A stretch of DNA of 64,000 nucleotides from JBMOOG01 sp049324535 (GTDB lineage Bacteria > Pseudomonadota > Alphaproteobacteria > Rhodobacterales > Rhodobacteraceae), in assembly GCA_049324535.1 (NCBI GenBank), contig JBMOOG010000007.1, positions 62,001 to 126,000 on the forward strand, written 5' to 3'. Made by a program: the position numbers and the translations under genes. The notes beneath the pieces are model-generated. The model was not told the origin of the DNA. It made no database searches and saw only the letters and a program-made list of their open reading frames with translations. Position 1 is the first letter of the stretch. Each line of letters begins with the position of its first letter. This document shows positions 1 through 8,252 of the stretch, one piece after another.

Positions 1-25
1 TCAGGAATTCGACGGCGGCAGTCAT
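1..25 (-). CDS. First codons of the next ABC-transporter operon gene (partial)
   Basis: An ATG at 25-23 on the minus strand opens a frame reading MTAAVEFL that leaves the window at base 1. An AGGAAGTG ribosome binding site precedes it by a normal distance. It follows the polyamine-type receptor gene on the same strand, and the short N-terminus would suit an ABC ATP-binding subunit. The product is inferred from position only, because eight residues cannot identify a family. Confidence 0.55.
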
Positions 26-42
26 GAAGCACACTTCCTGCG

Positions 43-68
43 GCCGCCCCCGGTCCGGCGGGGGCGGC
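43..68 (-). other. Intercistronic hairpin after the ABC receptor gene
   Basis: GCCGCCCCCG and CGGGGGCGGC form a perfect 10-bp stem around a 6-base loop, between the receptor stop codon and the next start codon. There is no U-tract. In ABC operons such stems often protect the upstream receptor mRNA and lower expression of the downstream subunits, which is the inferred role here. Confidence 0.6.
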
Positions 69-94
69 GTGGGTTTTCTGCGACCGGACGCGGC

Positions 95-1243
95 TCAGCG
101 CCCGCCGATCACGCCGATGTAGTCCGACACCCACCGGTAGTAGGGCACGCAGTCGCCGGTCGAGCACTTCGCGACCGGGGTGGTCCAGAAGTGGATCTTG
201 TCGAAGTCGTCCATGCCGTTCGCGGTGCAGCCTTCCTTGGTCTGCATCCCCGATCCGTCCCCGCAGGCGGCCGGCACCACCGGGTTGGCGCCGAACCAGA
301 CCGACAGGTCCGACTGCAGGTTCGACGACAGCGTGTGCTCCATCCACTTGTAGGCGCAGTTCGGATGGGCGGCATCGACATGCATCATCGTGGTGTCGGC
401 CCAGCCGGTCGCGCCCTCGGACGGAATCACCGAGGCGATGGGCTGGCCCTCGCTCTTGAGCAGGTTGACCTGGAACGGCCAGGACCCCGAGGCCACCACG
501 CCCTCGTTCTTGAAGTCGTCCATCTGGATGAAGGCGTCGTGCCAGTAGCGGCTGACCAGGTTGCGCTGCCCGCGCAGGAGGTCGAGCGCGGCCTTGTACT
601 GGTCCTCGTTCAGCTCGTAGGGCGACTTGATGCCGAGCTCGGGCTTGTGGGTCATCAGATAGAGCGCGGCGTCGGCGATGTAGATCGGGCCGTCATAGGC
701 CTCGACCCGGCCCTTGTTCGACTTGCCGTCGGGCAGGGTCATTTCCTCGAAGACCACGTTCCACGAGGTGGGCGGCGCGTCCTTGAAGGCTTCGGTGTTG
801 TACATCAGCACGTTCGGGCCCCATTGGTAGGGCACGCCGTAATGGACGCCGTTCACCGTGAACCAGGGCGCATCCTGCAGCCGCGGGTCGATGGTCTTCC
901 AGGACGGGATCAGGTCGGTGTTGATCGGCTGCACGCGCTTGCCAGCCACCAGCCGCAGCGAGGCGTCGCCCGAGGCGGTGACCAGGTCGAAGCCGCCCTC
1001 GTTCATCAGCGCGACCATCTCGTCGCTGGTGTTGGCGGTCTTGACGTTGACCTTGCAGCCGGTGGCCTCCTCGAACTTGGTCACCCAGTCGAAGGCCTTG
1101 TCGGTCTCGCCGCGTTCGATGTAGCCGGGCCAGGCGACGATATCGACCTGGCCTTCGCCATCACCCACGGCCGTCATCTGGGCCTGGGCCATGCCCGCGA
1201 AACCCAGCGCCAGAATCGTCGAAGTCAGCAGATGTCGTGTCAT
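95..1243 (-). CDS. Extracellular solute-binding protein of a polyamine-type (PotD-like) ABC transporter
   Basis: Periplasmic receptor of 382 residues. An N-terminal Sec signal of about 22 residues ends near AQA, followed by a spermidine/putrescine-type binding fold (VDIVAWPGYIERG at the start of the mature protein, YGVPYQWGPNVLMYN in the middle). Several cysteines near the C-terminus (PNCAYK, PAACGD, KEGCTA, KCSTGDC) could form disulfides. The ATG at 1243 is preferred to a TTG nine bases upstream, because a GGGGAG site lies about 10 bases before it. The LysR gene upstream may control the operon. The solute is unresolved: polyamine, another cationic amine or a related amino compound. Confidence 0.85.
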   Translation of the reverse strand: MTRHLLTSTILALGFAGMAQAQMTAVGDGEGQVDIVAWPGYIERGETDKAFDWVTKFEEATGCKVNVKTANTSDEMVALMNEGGFDLVTASGDASLRLVAGKRVQPINTDLIPSWKTIDPRLQDAPWFTVNGVHYGVPYQWGPNVLMYNTEAFKDAPPTSWNVVFEEMTLPDGKSNKGRVEAYDGPIYIADAALYLMTHKPELGIKSPYELNEDQYKAALDLLRGQRNLVSRYWHDAFIQMDDFKNEGVVASGSWPFQVNLLKSEGQPIASVIPSEGATGWADTTMMHVDAAHPNCAYKWMEHTLSSNLQSDLSVWFGANPVVPAACGDGSGMQTKEGCTANGMDDFDKIHFWTTPVAKCSTGDCVPYYRWVSDYIGVIGGR

Positions 1244-1375
1244 GCCACTCAAGCTCCCCGTTGGATGAAGCCGGGCGGGGCGGTCTGTGCCGCCCCTTCC
1301 CGTGCCGGGCAGTCCCGGCCCCGGGCAAAAGACTGCGCCGAAGCCCGACCAATCGCAATCGCATTGAAAAGATAG

Positions 1376-1400
1376 CTTCCATCGGAAATGCCGATGGAAG
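1376..1400. promoter_or_regulatory. Perfect inverted repeat between the LysR gene and the ABC receptor gene
   Basis: CTTCCATCGG, five bases, then CCGATGGAAG: ten-base perfect arms ending four bases from the LysR stop codon and about 130 bases upstream of the ABC receptor start. It could be the terminator of the LysR gene, as a short TTTT stretch follows on the minus strand, or a LysR operator for the ABC operon, since the inner ATCGG/CCGAT dyad resembles LysR boxes. Confidence 0.5.
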
Positions 1401-1403
1401 GAA

Positions 1404-2306
1404 TCACCGCTCGGGCACCGCGCCCTGGGCGGAGCGGATGAAGGCGCGCGCCACCTCGGACAGGGGTGCCCCCTTGCGCCAGCAGAGCCCCACCTGCACC
1501 GAGGGCAGATCGCCCGAGACGTCGCGGATCTCGATCCGGTCGCCTTCGAGCGACCAGGGCCGGTAGACCAGGCTCGGCAGCAGCGCCACCCCGGCCCCGG
1601 TGGCGACCAGCGAGCGCACCGCCTCGACCGACCGGGTCCGGAAGGCGATGTGCGGCTTGACGCTGAGCGCCGCCGTCAGCCGCCGCGTCGCATCCTCGAT
1701 CTCGTCCACGGTGAGCATGATGAGACGCTCGCCGGCCAGATCGTCGAGACTGATCGCCGCCGCCTCGGCCAGCCGGTGCCCGACCGGCAGCCAGAGCCGG
1801 TAGGGCGAGACGATCAGGGTTTCCACCTGGAGGGCCGCCCGGTCGCGCACCGAGGAGGTGAGCAGCACCGCCACGTCGAGTTCGCCCCCGATCAGGAGAT
1901 GCTGGAGATAGTCGCCGCTGTCCTCGATCGCCGAGAGTTCCACCTGCGGCCAGGCCCTCCGGTAGCGCGACAAGAGGTCCGACAGCACATAGCCCGCGAC
2001 CAGCGATGTGACCCCGAGCGCGAGCCGGCCCGACAGCGGCGCGGTCTCGTCGCGGAACGCCTCGCGCGCGTTCGCGACATCGCCGAGGATCTGCGCGGCA
2101 TGGCGCAGGAAGAGGCTGCCCTTGTGGGTGAGGTCGAGCCCGCGCGCGCGCCGGTCGAAGAGCCGCACGCCCAGATCCTCCTCGAGCCCGATCAGGGCCT
2201 CGGTCACCGAGGATTGCGAGATCGAAAGCGCGCGGGCCGCGCCCGAGACCGAACCCGCCTCGGCGCAGGCGACGAAGAACTGGAGCTGGCGCAGCGTGAA
2301 GGCCAT
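1404..2306 (-). CDS. LysR-family transcriptional regulator
   Basis: DNA-binding regulator of 300 residues, the usual LysR length. The N-terminal winged helix-turn-helix covers about residues 1-60 (FTLRQLQFFVACAEAGSVSG, then SISQSSVTEALIGLEEDLG), followed by the linker helix and a two-lobed effector domain. The ATG at 2306 gives the canonical MAFTLRQLQFF start; the frame stays open further upstream but that part is low-complexity and non-homologous. It lies directly upstream of, and co-directional with, the ABC receptor gene, so it is the likely local regulator. The effector is unknown. Confidence 0.9.
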   Translation of the reverse strand: MAFTLRQLQFFVACAEAGSVSGAARALSISQSSVTEALIGLEEDLGVRLFDRRARGLDLTHKGSLFLRHAAQILGDVANAREAFRDETAPLSGRLALGVTSLVAGYVLSDLLSRYRRAWPQVELSAIEDSGDYLQHLLIGGELDVAVLLTSSVRDRAALQVETLIVSPYRLWLPVGHRLAEAAAISLDDLAGERLIMLTVDEIEDATRRLTAALSVKPHIAFRTRSVEAVRSLVATGAGVALLPSLVYRPWSLEGDRIEIRDVSGDLPSVQVGLCWRKGAPLSEVARAFIRSAQGAVPER

Positions 2307-2371
2307 GCCGGCATCTGACGGGCGCGCCGGGTCCGGGTCAAGCGGCCGCGGCACGGATGGCGGCGGGGAAA

Positions 2372-2436
2372 GGGGGCGCTGCCCCCGTCGCCGGAAACCG
2401 GCGACTCCCCCGGGGTATTGCGACGAAAGAGAAGAG
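2372..2436 (+). repeat. Dispersed hairpin-plus-tail repeat, copy 1
   Basis: Two adjacent hairpins (GGGGGC/GCCCCC, and GTCGCCGG/CCGGCGAC) are followed by a tail, CCCCCGGGGTATT then GCGACGAAAGAGAAG. The same arrangement recurs at 5548, 23565, 33009, 47059, 47227 and 62340. This copy is in the gene-free stretch 2307-2685 and is not directly behind any stop codon. It is the most diverged tail of the set. Confidence 0.65.
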
Positions 2437-2491
2437 GGGCCCGGGCCGTGGTACGCGGGCGGCAGGGGGCGCCGGTCCGTGGTCCGACCGA

Positions 2492-2519
2492 TTGACACCG
2501 GCGGCGGCTTCGCTATGTC
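2492..2519 (+). promoter_or_regulatory. Predicted sigma-70 promoter for the DUF475 gene
   Basis: TTGACA at 2492-2497, a 16-base spacer and TATGTC at 2514-2519. The -35 hexamer is a consensus match in very GC-rich DNA. It faces the DUF475 gene that starts at 2686, leaving a leader of about 160 bases. Apart from this and the repeat at 2372, the 379-base gap 2307-2685 shows nothing else recognisable. Confidence 0.6.
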
Positions 2520-2685
2520 AGCGGGGTCTGCCCCGCGGTCGTCCATCGGCCCGGTGGACCGGTGACCGGGCCCCTCTGGCGAGCGTTCTCGGCGCGCTTG
2601 CGATGTCGGCACCGAAGAACGACGCAAGGCCGAGGGGGTCCGTGTGTGACCCGATCCGCCAGACGAACGAGCGAGGGGCCCGCGC

Positions 2686-3756
2686 ATGACCGTTTCCGAC
2701 AAGACCACGCTGTCCTATTTCCGCTGGGCCTTCCTCGTGACGGCCACGGGCCTCGCGCTCGGCGCCTGGCTCGGATGGGAGACCACGGGCACGCTGTCGG
2801 GCATGGGCAAGGTGTTCTTCATCTGCGCGGTGCTTGCGGTTCTCGAGATCTCGCTCTCGTTCGACAACGCCATCGTCAATGCCAACAAGCTCAAGGACAT
2901 GACGCCCGAGTGGCAGCACCGGTTCCTGACCTGGGGCATCATCATCGCCGTCTTCGGCATGCGGATCGTGTTTCCGCTGCTGATCGTGGTCATCGCGGCG
3001 CATGTCGGCCCGATCGACGCGCTGGTCATGGCCGCGAGCCGCCCCGAGGACTACGTCCGCATCATGCACGAGGCGCATCTGCCGATCGCGGCCTTCGGCG
3101 GCACCTTCCTGATGATGGTGGGGCTTTCCTATTTCTTCGACGGCGAGAAGGACATCCACTGGATTTCCTGGCTCGAGGGCCAGATGGCGCGCTTCGCCTC
3201 GATCAAGGGCATCGAGATCGCCTTCGTGCTGGTGGTGGCCCTCGCCTTCACGCGCCTGTTGCCCGAGAAGGACGCGAGCCTCTTTCTCCACTCGGCCGTC
3301 TATGGTCTCGTGACCTTCCTCGTCGTCGAGGTCGTCGGGGCGCTGCTCGACCAGTCGCAGGAGGCCCTCGCCGGCGCGGCAAAGGGCGGCTTCGGCGCCT
3401 TCCTCTATCTCGAGGTCCTCGACGCCTCGTTCTCCTTCGACGGGGTGATCGGGGCCTTTGCGCTCAGCCAGAACCTCTTCGTGATCGCCATCGGCCTCGG
3501 CATCGGCGCGATGTATGTCCGGTCGATGACGATCATGCTGGTCGAACGCGGCACGCTTGCGCAGTATCGCTACCTCGAACACGGGGCGTTCTGGGCGATC
3601 CTGATCCTCGCCGTGGTCATGTATGCCCAGACGCTCGTGCACATCCCCGAGGTCATCACCGGTCTGGGCGGCGCGGCGCTGATCGGCGTCTCGCTCTGGT
3701 CGTCGATCCGCTGGAACCGCAACGGGGCGCCCGAACCCCGGCCGGCCGAACGCTGA
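2686..3756 (+). CDS. DUF475 / TerC-like integral membrane protein
   Basis: Polytopic inner-membrane protein of 356 residues belonging to the DUF475 branch of the TerC/YjbE-like superfamily. Two symmetrical acidic membrane motifs mark the family: LSFDNAIVNANKL in the first half and DASFSFDGVIGAF in the second, which in this superfamily are proposed to bind metal or cations. About eight to nine hydrophobic segments are visible, and a charged stretch (EKDIHW) near the middle. The start has a GAGGGG ribosome binding site. It is monocistronic, convergent with adenine deaminase. The transported or sensed ion is not known. Confidence 0.85.
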   Translation: MTVSDKTTLSYFRWAFLVTATGLALGAWLGWETTGTLSGMGKVFFICAVLAVLEISLSFDNAIVNANKLKDMTPEWQHRFLTWGIIIAVFGMRIVFPLLIVVIAAHVGPIDALVMAASRPEDYVRIMHEAHLPIAAFGGTFLMMVGLSYFFDGEKDIHWISWLEGQMARFASIKGIEIAFVLVVALAFTRLLPEKDASLFLHSAVYGLVTFLVVEVVGALLDQSQEALAGAAKGGFGAFLYLEVLDASFSFDGVIGAFALSQNLFVIAIGLGIGAMYVRSMTIMLVERGTLAQYRYLEHGAFWAILILAVVMYAQTLVHIPEVITGLGGAALIGVSLWSSIRWNRNGAPEPRPAER

Positions 3757-3781
3757 CCTCGGGCCGGGCGCGCCGGCGCGC

Positions 3782-5482
3782 CTAGCCGATGATCTCGAAC
3801 CGGTCCACGTCGACAAGACCGCGGTCGGTGATCTTGAGGTGCGGGATCACCGGCAGAGCGAGGAATGCCAGCTGGAGAAACGGCTCCTCGAGCGTCACGC
3901 CCAGCGACCGGGCGGCCGCGCGCAGCGCCAGCAGGTCCTCGTGCACCGCCTCGAAGGGCTTGAGGCTCATCAGCCCCGCGACGGGCAGCGCCAGCTCGGC
4001 CAGGATCCGGCCGCCCGAGGCCACGACGAAGCCGCCCTCGATCTGCGTCAGCCGGTTCGCGGCCAGCGCCATGTCGCCGTAGTCGGCGCCGACCACCGCG
4101 ATGTTGTGATGGTCGTGGCAGACGGTCGAGGCGATGGCACCCGCCTGCATCCCGAAGCCGCGCACGAAGCCGGTCGCGATGTTGCCGTTCTGCCCGTGGC
4201 GCTCGATGACCGCGATCTTCATCAGGTCGCGTGACGGGTCCGGCCGCTTGTCGCCGTCCACCGGCGGGATCGTCTCGGTCCGGTGCTCGGTGATGATCTT
4301 GCCGGGCAGGATGCCGATCACCGGCGTCTCGGGCCGGTTGCCGGCGGTGCGGAAGGACGCGGGCGTCACGACGGGCGCCCGCACCGACTGCCGCGCGACC
4401 GGCGGGACCGTCGCGCGCGCGGCGTAGGTGTCATTGTCGCAGATCACCCCGCCGCACAGCACCATCCGCGCGCGGCAGCCCTCGAGACTGTCCAGCACCG
4501 CGATGTCGGCGCGCTTTCCGGGCGCGATCAGGCCGCGGTCCTTCAGCCCGAAGGCCTCGGCCGCTGACAGCGAGGCGGCGCGATAGACCGCCAGCGGCGG
4601 CGCCCCGAGCGCGATCGCGGTGCGGATCATGTGGTCGAGATGCCCGTGCTCGGCGATGTCGAGCGGATTGCGGTCGTCGGTGCAGAGGCACAGATACGGC
4701 GAATGCCGCTCGGTCAGGAGCGGCGCCAGCGCGTGCAGGTCCTTCGAGACCGACCCCTCGCGGATCAGGACGCGCATTCCCTTGCGCAGTTTCTCGAGCC
4801 CCTCCTCGGCCGTGGTCGCCTCGTGCTCGGTGCGGATGCCGGCGGCGATGTAGCCGTTGAGGTCGTGGCCCGACAGAAGCGGCGCGTGCCCGTCGATGTG
4901 GCGGCCGCGGAAGGCCTGAAGCTTGGCAAGGCACCCCGCGTCCTTCGCCAGAACGCCCGGAAAGTTCATGAACTCGGCCAGCCCGATCACCCGCGGATGG
5001 TCCATCAGCGGCACCAGATCGGCCGCCTCGAGCCGCGCGCCGGCGGTTTCCATGTGGGTCGAAGGCACGCAGGACGAGAGGTTCACCCGGATGTCCATCA
5101 CCGTGCGCGCCGAGGCCTCGAGGAAATAGCGGATCCCGGTCAGCCCGCAGACATTGGCGATCTCGTGGGGGTCGCAGATCGCGGTCGTCACCCCGCGCGG
5201 CCCGACGCAGCGGTCGAACTCGAAGGGCGTGACGAGCGAGCTTTCGATGTGCAGATGCGTGTCGATGAACCCGGGCACCAGAACCGCGCCCGCGACGTCG
5301 ATCTCGTGGCGGCCCGTGTAGCGCCCGAAGACGCCCACGATGGTGTCGCCGCAGATGGCCACGTCGGTCTCGACCAGATCGCCGGTGACCAGATCGAAGA
5401 CCCGCCCTCCCTTCAGCACCCGATCGGCGGGCGCGACCCCGCGGCCCTGGTCGATCAGGTCGGACAGGTCGGCTTGGGTCAT
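3782..5482 (-). CDS. ade: Adenine deaminase
   Basis: Converts adenine to hypoxanthine and ammonia in purine salvage; cytosolic. The 566-residue protein has the amidohydrolase metal-binding motif GFIDTHLHIESS near residue 90, then CDPHEIANVCG, DGHAP, HEATTAEEG and LCTDDR as further metal or substrate motifs, and the adenine-deaminase-specific C-terminal domain (HDHHNIAVVGADYGDMA). Length and motif order match the AdeC family. The ATG at 5482 fits the family N-terminus, although the frame remains open well upstream into the exporter gene. A repeat element separates it from the exporter upstream, so it may have its own promoter. Confidence 0.93.
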   Translation of the reverse strand: MTQADLSDLIDQGRGVAPADRVLKGGRVFDLVTGDLVETDVAICGDTIVGVFGRYTGRHEIDVAGAVLVPGFIDTHLHIESSLVTPFEFDRCVGPRGVTTAICDPHEIANVCGLTGIRYFLEASARTVMDIRVNLSSCVPSTHMETAGARLEAADLVPLMDHPRVIGLAEFMNFPGVLAKDAGCLAKLQAFRGRHIDGHAPLLSGHDLNGYIAAGIRTEHEATTAEEGLEKLRKGMRVLIREGSVSKDLHALAPLLTERHSPYLCLCTDDRNPLDIAEHGHLDHMIRTAIALGAPPLAVYRAASLSAAEAFGLKDRGLIAPGKRADIAVLDSLEGCRARMVLCGGVICDNDTYAARATVPPVARQSVRAPVVTPASFRTAGNRPETPVIGILPGKIITEHRTETIPPVDGDKRPDPSRDLMKIAVIERHGQNGNIATGFVRGFGMQAGAIASTVCHDHHNIAVVGADYGDMALAANRLTQIEGGFVVASGGRILAELALPVAGLMSLKPFEAVHEDLLALRAAARSLGVTLEEPFLQLAFLALPVIPHLKITDRGLVDVDRFEIIG

Positions 5483-5547
5483 GGGCGGCTCTCCGGGGCT
5501 TTGGCGGCAGACAAGCAGAGCCTCCGGTCCGCGTCCAGACCCGTCCC

Positions 5548-5592
5548 TTCTTCTTCGCGCAAATACCCCGGGGGCGCGGGGGCCGGCCCCCG
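5548..5592 (-). repeat. Dispersed hairpin-plus-tail repeat, copy 2
   Basis: Read on the minus strand: the palindrome CGGGGGCCGGCCCCCG, then CCCCCGGGGTATTTGCGC and an AAGAAGAAG tail. It starts 28 bases after the stop codon of the MFS exporter, the usual position for this family, and separates that gene from adenine deaminase. Probable roles are termination or mRNA 3'-end protection. Confidence 0.7.
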
Positions 5593-5619
5593 CCCCCTCC
5601 CGAGCGCATCCGCCCCGGC

Positions 5620-7170
5620 TCAGTGCGCGACCGCGGCGCCCGTCGGACCGTGGCGGGGACGCCGCATCAGCAGCAGAATCGGCATCAGCAGCAGCGGGAT
5701 GATCGCAAGCACCTGGAAGACCTGCACGTAGGACAGATGCGCGGCCTGCGTCGCGATCTGCCCCGACAGGACCGCCGCCCCCTGCGGCGTCTCCGGCGTC
5801 AGGCCGAGCGGCGCGAGATAGGCGCGGGCCGCCTCGGAATAGGGGGTGACATGGCCGCCGAGCTGGGTGGTGTTGCGCCCCACCGCATGGGTCAGCGCCG
5901 CCGCCACCGCGGCGATCCCGATCGAGGAGCCGAGCTGCCGCGTCACCCCGTAAAGCCCCGAGGCCTCGTCCTGCCGGCTGCGGTCGATGCCGTCGAAGGC
6001 CAGCGTGGACATCGGCACGAAGATCAGCCCCATCCCGAGGCCGGCCACCACGCCCGGCGCGGCGAGATGCCAGAAGGTCGCGTCCAGCGGCAGCTCCCCC
6101 AGAAGCCAGTTGGAATAGGCGGTGAGGCCGAGCCCCACCGCCGCCAGAAGCCGCGGATCGAACCGGCTGACCAGCACCGCCCCCGTCACCACCATCGACA
6201 CCCCGCCGGCGACGCCGCGCGGAATGAACAGGTAGCCGGCCAGCAGCACCGGATAGCCGAGCAGCCCCTGCACGAACAGCGGCAGGATCGCGATGCTGCC
6301 GAACATCGACACCGCAAAACCCGCGATGATGATGTTGCCCAGCGCGAAGTTGCGGTCGGCGAAGTGGCCGAGATCGATGATGTTCCCCTTGCGCCCGATG
6401 CCCCTCCACAGGAACAGCAGCCACGCCGCCGCCGAGACGTAGGCGGCCGACTGGATCACATGCGAGGAGAACCAGTCCCGGCTCTGCCCCTGGTCGAGCA
6501 CGAACTGCAGCGCCCCGATCGCAAGCGCCAGCAGCAGCAGGCCCGGCCAGTCGATCGTGACCGCCCCCGGCTCGTCGTCGGGCAGCTCGCCCGTCATCAT
6601 GATGAGCGCGATCGCGGCGATCGGAAGGTTGACGTAGAACACCATCCGCCAGGAGAAGGTGTCGGTGAGCCAGGCGCCGATCGTCGGGCCGAGAACCGGC
6701 GCCACCACGACCCCCAGCCCGAACATCGCCATCGCCTGCCCGCGCTTTTCCTTGGGGAAACTGTCGAAGAGGATCGACTGCGACAGCGGAATGAGGAAGG
6801 CGCCGAACATCCCCTGCCCCAGCCGGAACGCCACCATCATCTCGAGCGACTGGGCAAGCCCGCAGAGCGCCGAGAAGACGGCAAAGCCGGTGATCGCCGC
6901 CAGGATCAGCCGCTTGCGCCCGATGCGCCGCGCCATCAGCCCGGTCAGGGGCATCACCACCACGGCCGAGACGATGTAGCTCGTCAGCACCCAGGTGATC
7001 TGGTCGTTGGTCGCCCCGAAGGCGCTTTCGATGTGGGGCAGCGCGACGTTGACGATCGTCGAGTCGAGCACCTCGAGCACCGCGCTCAGCACGACCGCGA
7101 TCACGATCATCGGCCGGACGGCCTGCGCCGCGCCGCCGGCCGCGGGTGCCGCCGTGCCGGAGGCGCTCAC
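5620..7170 (-). CDS. emrB: EmrB-like DHA2-family multidrug exporter
   Basis: Proton-driven efflux permease of the major facilitator superfamily, drug:H+ antiporter-2 group, 516 residues with about 14 membrane segments. The first helix carries LEVLDSTIVNVALPHI, typical of DHA2 proteins, and motif A appears as GLMARRIGRKR. The start is a GTG overlapping the stop codon of the adaptor gene upstream by four bases (GTGA), so translation is probably coupled. With the adaptor it should form an EmrAB-type inner-membrane exporter that needs an outer-membrane channel encoded elsewhere. Substrates are unknown. Confidence 0.88.
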   Translation of the reverse strand: MSASGTAAPAAGGAAQAVRPMIVIAVVLSAVLEVLDSTIVNVALPHIESAFGATNDQITWVLTSYIVSAVVVMPLTGLMARRIGRKRLILAAITGFAVFSALCGLAQSLEMMVAFRLGQGMFGAFLIPLSQSILFDSFPKEKRGQAMAMFGLGVVVAPVLGPTIGAWLTDTFSWRMVFYVNLPIAAIALIMMTGELPDDEPGAVTIDWPGLLLLALAIGALQFVLDQGQSRDWFSSHVIQSAAYVSAAAWLLFLWRGIGRKGNIIDLGHFADRNFALGNIIIAGFAVSMFGSIAILPLFVQGLLGYPVLLAGYLFIPRGVAGGVSMVVTGAVLVSRFDPRLLAAVGLGLTAYSNWLLGELPLDATFWHLAAPGVVAGLGMGLIFVPMSTLAFDGIDRSRQDEASGLYGVTRQLGSSIGIAAVAAALTHAVGRNTTQLGGHVTPYSEAARAYLAPLGLTPETPQGAAVLSGQIATQAAHLSYVQVFQVLAIIPLLLMPILLLMRRPRHGPTGAAVAH

Positions 7171-8156
7171 TTCGCCGCCTCCGCCGGGGCGGTGACGGTG
7201 TCGACGGTCACGGTCGCGCTGGCCCCGGCGCGCAGCCCCTCGGGCGGATCGGTCAGCCGGATGCGCACGGCGAAGCGCTGGGTGACCTTGACCCAGTTGC
7301 CCGAGGCGTTCTCGGCCGGCAGGAGCGCGAAGGTCGAGCCCGAGCCGGGGCTGATCGTCTCGACCGAGCCCTTCAGGGTCTTACCGGGCGCCATGTCCAC
7401 GGTGACCGTGGCGGCCTGGCCCGGGCGTATCCGCGGCAGGTCGGTTTCCTTGAAGTTCGCGTCCACCCACCATTCCCCGGTCTCGACAAGCGCGAAGAGC
7501 GGCTGGAAGGCGGCCACGGCCGCCCCCTGCCGCAGCCCGAGGTTGGCGATGATGCCGTCCGCGGGCGCGGTCACGGTCGTGTAGGACAGATCGAGATCGG
7601 CGGTGGCAAGCTGCGCCCGCGCGGCGGCGATCTGGTTCTGGGTGTCGATGAGCTGCGCCTGCGCCGCGGCAAGTCCGGCGCGGGCCGAATCCACCGCCGC
7701 CTGCGCCTGCGCCAGCGCGGCGCGCGAATCCTGCACCACCGCGAGCGCCACGTCGCCCTTGGCCTGAAGCGCGCTGTCCCGGTCGAACTGCGCCTGCGCC
7801 GCCGACAGCCCCGCCTGCGCGCTGGTCACCGCGGCCGAGGCCGCGTCCACCTGATGCTGCGCCGCCGGGACGGCGCTGTTCAGCGCCGACAGGTTGGCCT
7901 GCGCCTGGGTCTTGGCGTTCTGGTAGGCGGCGGCGTTCAGCGTGAACAGAAGATCGCCCGCCTTCACCCGCTGGCCTTCGCGCACCGCCACCTCGGCCAC
8001 CTGGCCGGAGAGCTGCGGTGCGATCGAAATGATGTTGGCCCCGACATAGGCGTCCTCGGTCGAGGGGTATTTCGCGGCGTGCTCCCAGTAGAACCAGAGC
8101 CCGACGGCCCCCGCGACCACCGCGGCGATGACGATGAACAGGCGAATGCGCTGCAT
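7167..8156 (-). CDS. emrA: HlyD/EmrA-family membrane fusion (adaptor) protein
   Basis: Periplasmic adaptor of 329 residues. One N-terminal membrane helix (LFIVIAAVVAGAVGLWFYW), then the EmrA-type entry STEDAYVGANIISIAPQ, a first lipoyl half (VREGQRVKAGDLLF), a long alanine- and glutamine-rich coiled-coil hairpin (about residues 90-190), the second lipoyl half and a beta-barrel domain (WVDANFKETDL). The ATG at 8156 is chosen over an upstream TTG, since CAGGGA is correctly spaced from it. It pairs with the exporter gene through a four-base overlap. Confidence 0.88.
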   Translation of the reverse strand: MQRIRLFIVIAAVVAGAVGLWFYWEHAAKYPSTEDAYVGANIISIAPQLSGQVAEVAVREGQRVKAGDLLFTLNAAAYQNAKTQAQANLSALNSAVPAAQHQVDAASAAVTSAQAGLSAAQAQFDRDSALQAKGDVALAVVQDSRAALAQAQAAVDSARAGLAAAQAQLIDTQNQIAAARAQLATADLDLSYTTVTAPADGIIANLGLRQGAAVAAFQPLFALVETGEWWVDANFKETDLPRIRPGQAATVTVDMAPGKTLKGSVETISPGSGSTFALLPAENASGNWVKVTQRFAVRIRLTDPPEGLRAGASATVTVDTVTAPAEAAK

Positions 8157-8178
8157 GATGGCGTCCCTGACCAACCGC

Positions 8179-8206
8179 GGGGGCGACCGGGGACGCCCCC
8201 CTTTTT
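8179..8206 (+). terminator. Hairpin with T-run, pointing right
   Basis: GGGGGCG, eight bases, CGCCCCC, then C and five T. As written it is a rho-independent terminator for plus-strand transcription, yet no plus-strand gene lies upstream. On the minus strand it sits between the 3' end of the flavoprotein gene and the ribosome binding site of emrA. It could stop antisense transcription entering the flavoprotein gene, or simply be a stem in the emrA leader. Confidence 0.45.
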
Positions 8207-8252
8207 CAACCCTTCCGGCCGCGCCGACCCTGATCGCCGCCAGGTTCCGACG

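Noticed and set aside
2307..2708. 134-residue N-terminal extension of the LysR regulator
   Set aside because: No LysR protein has it; it would cross the DUF475 promoter and repeat copy 1.
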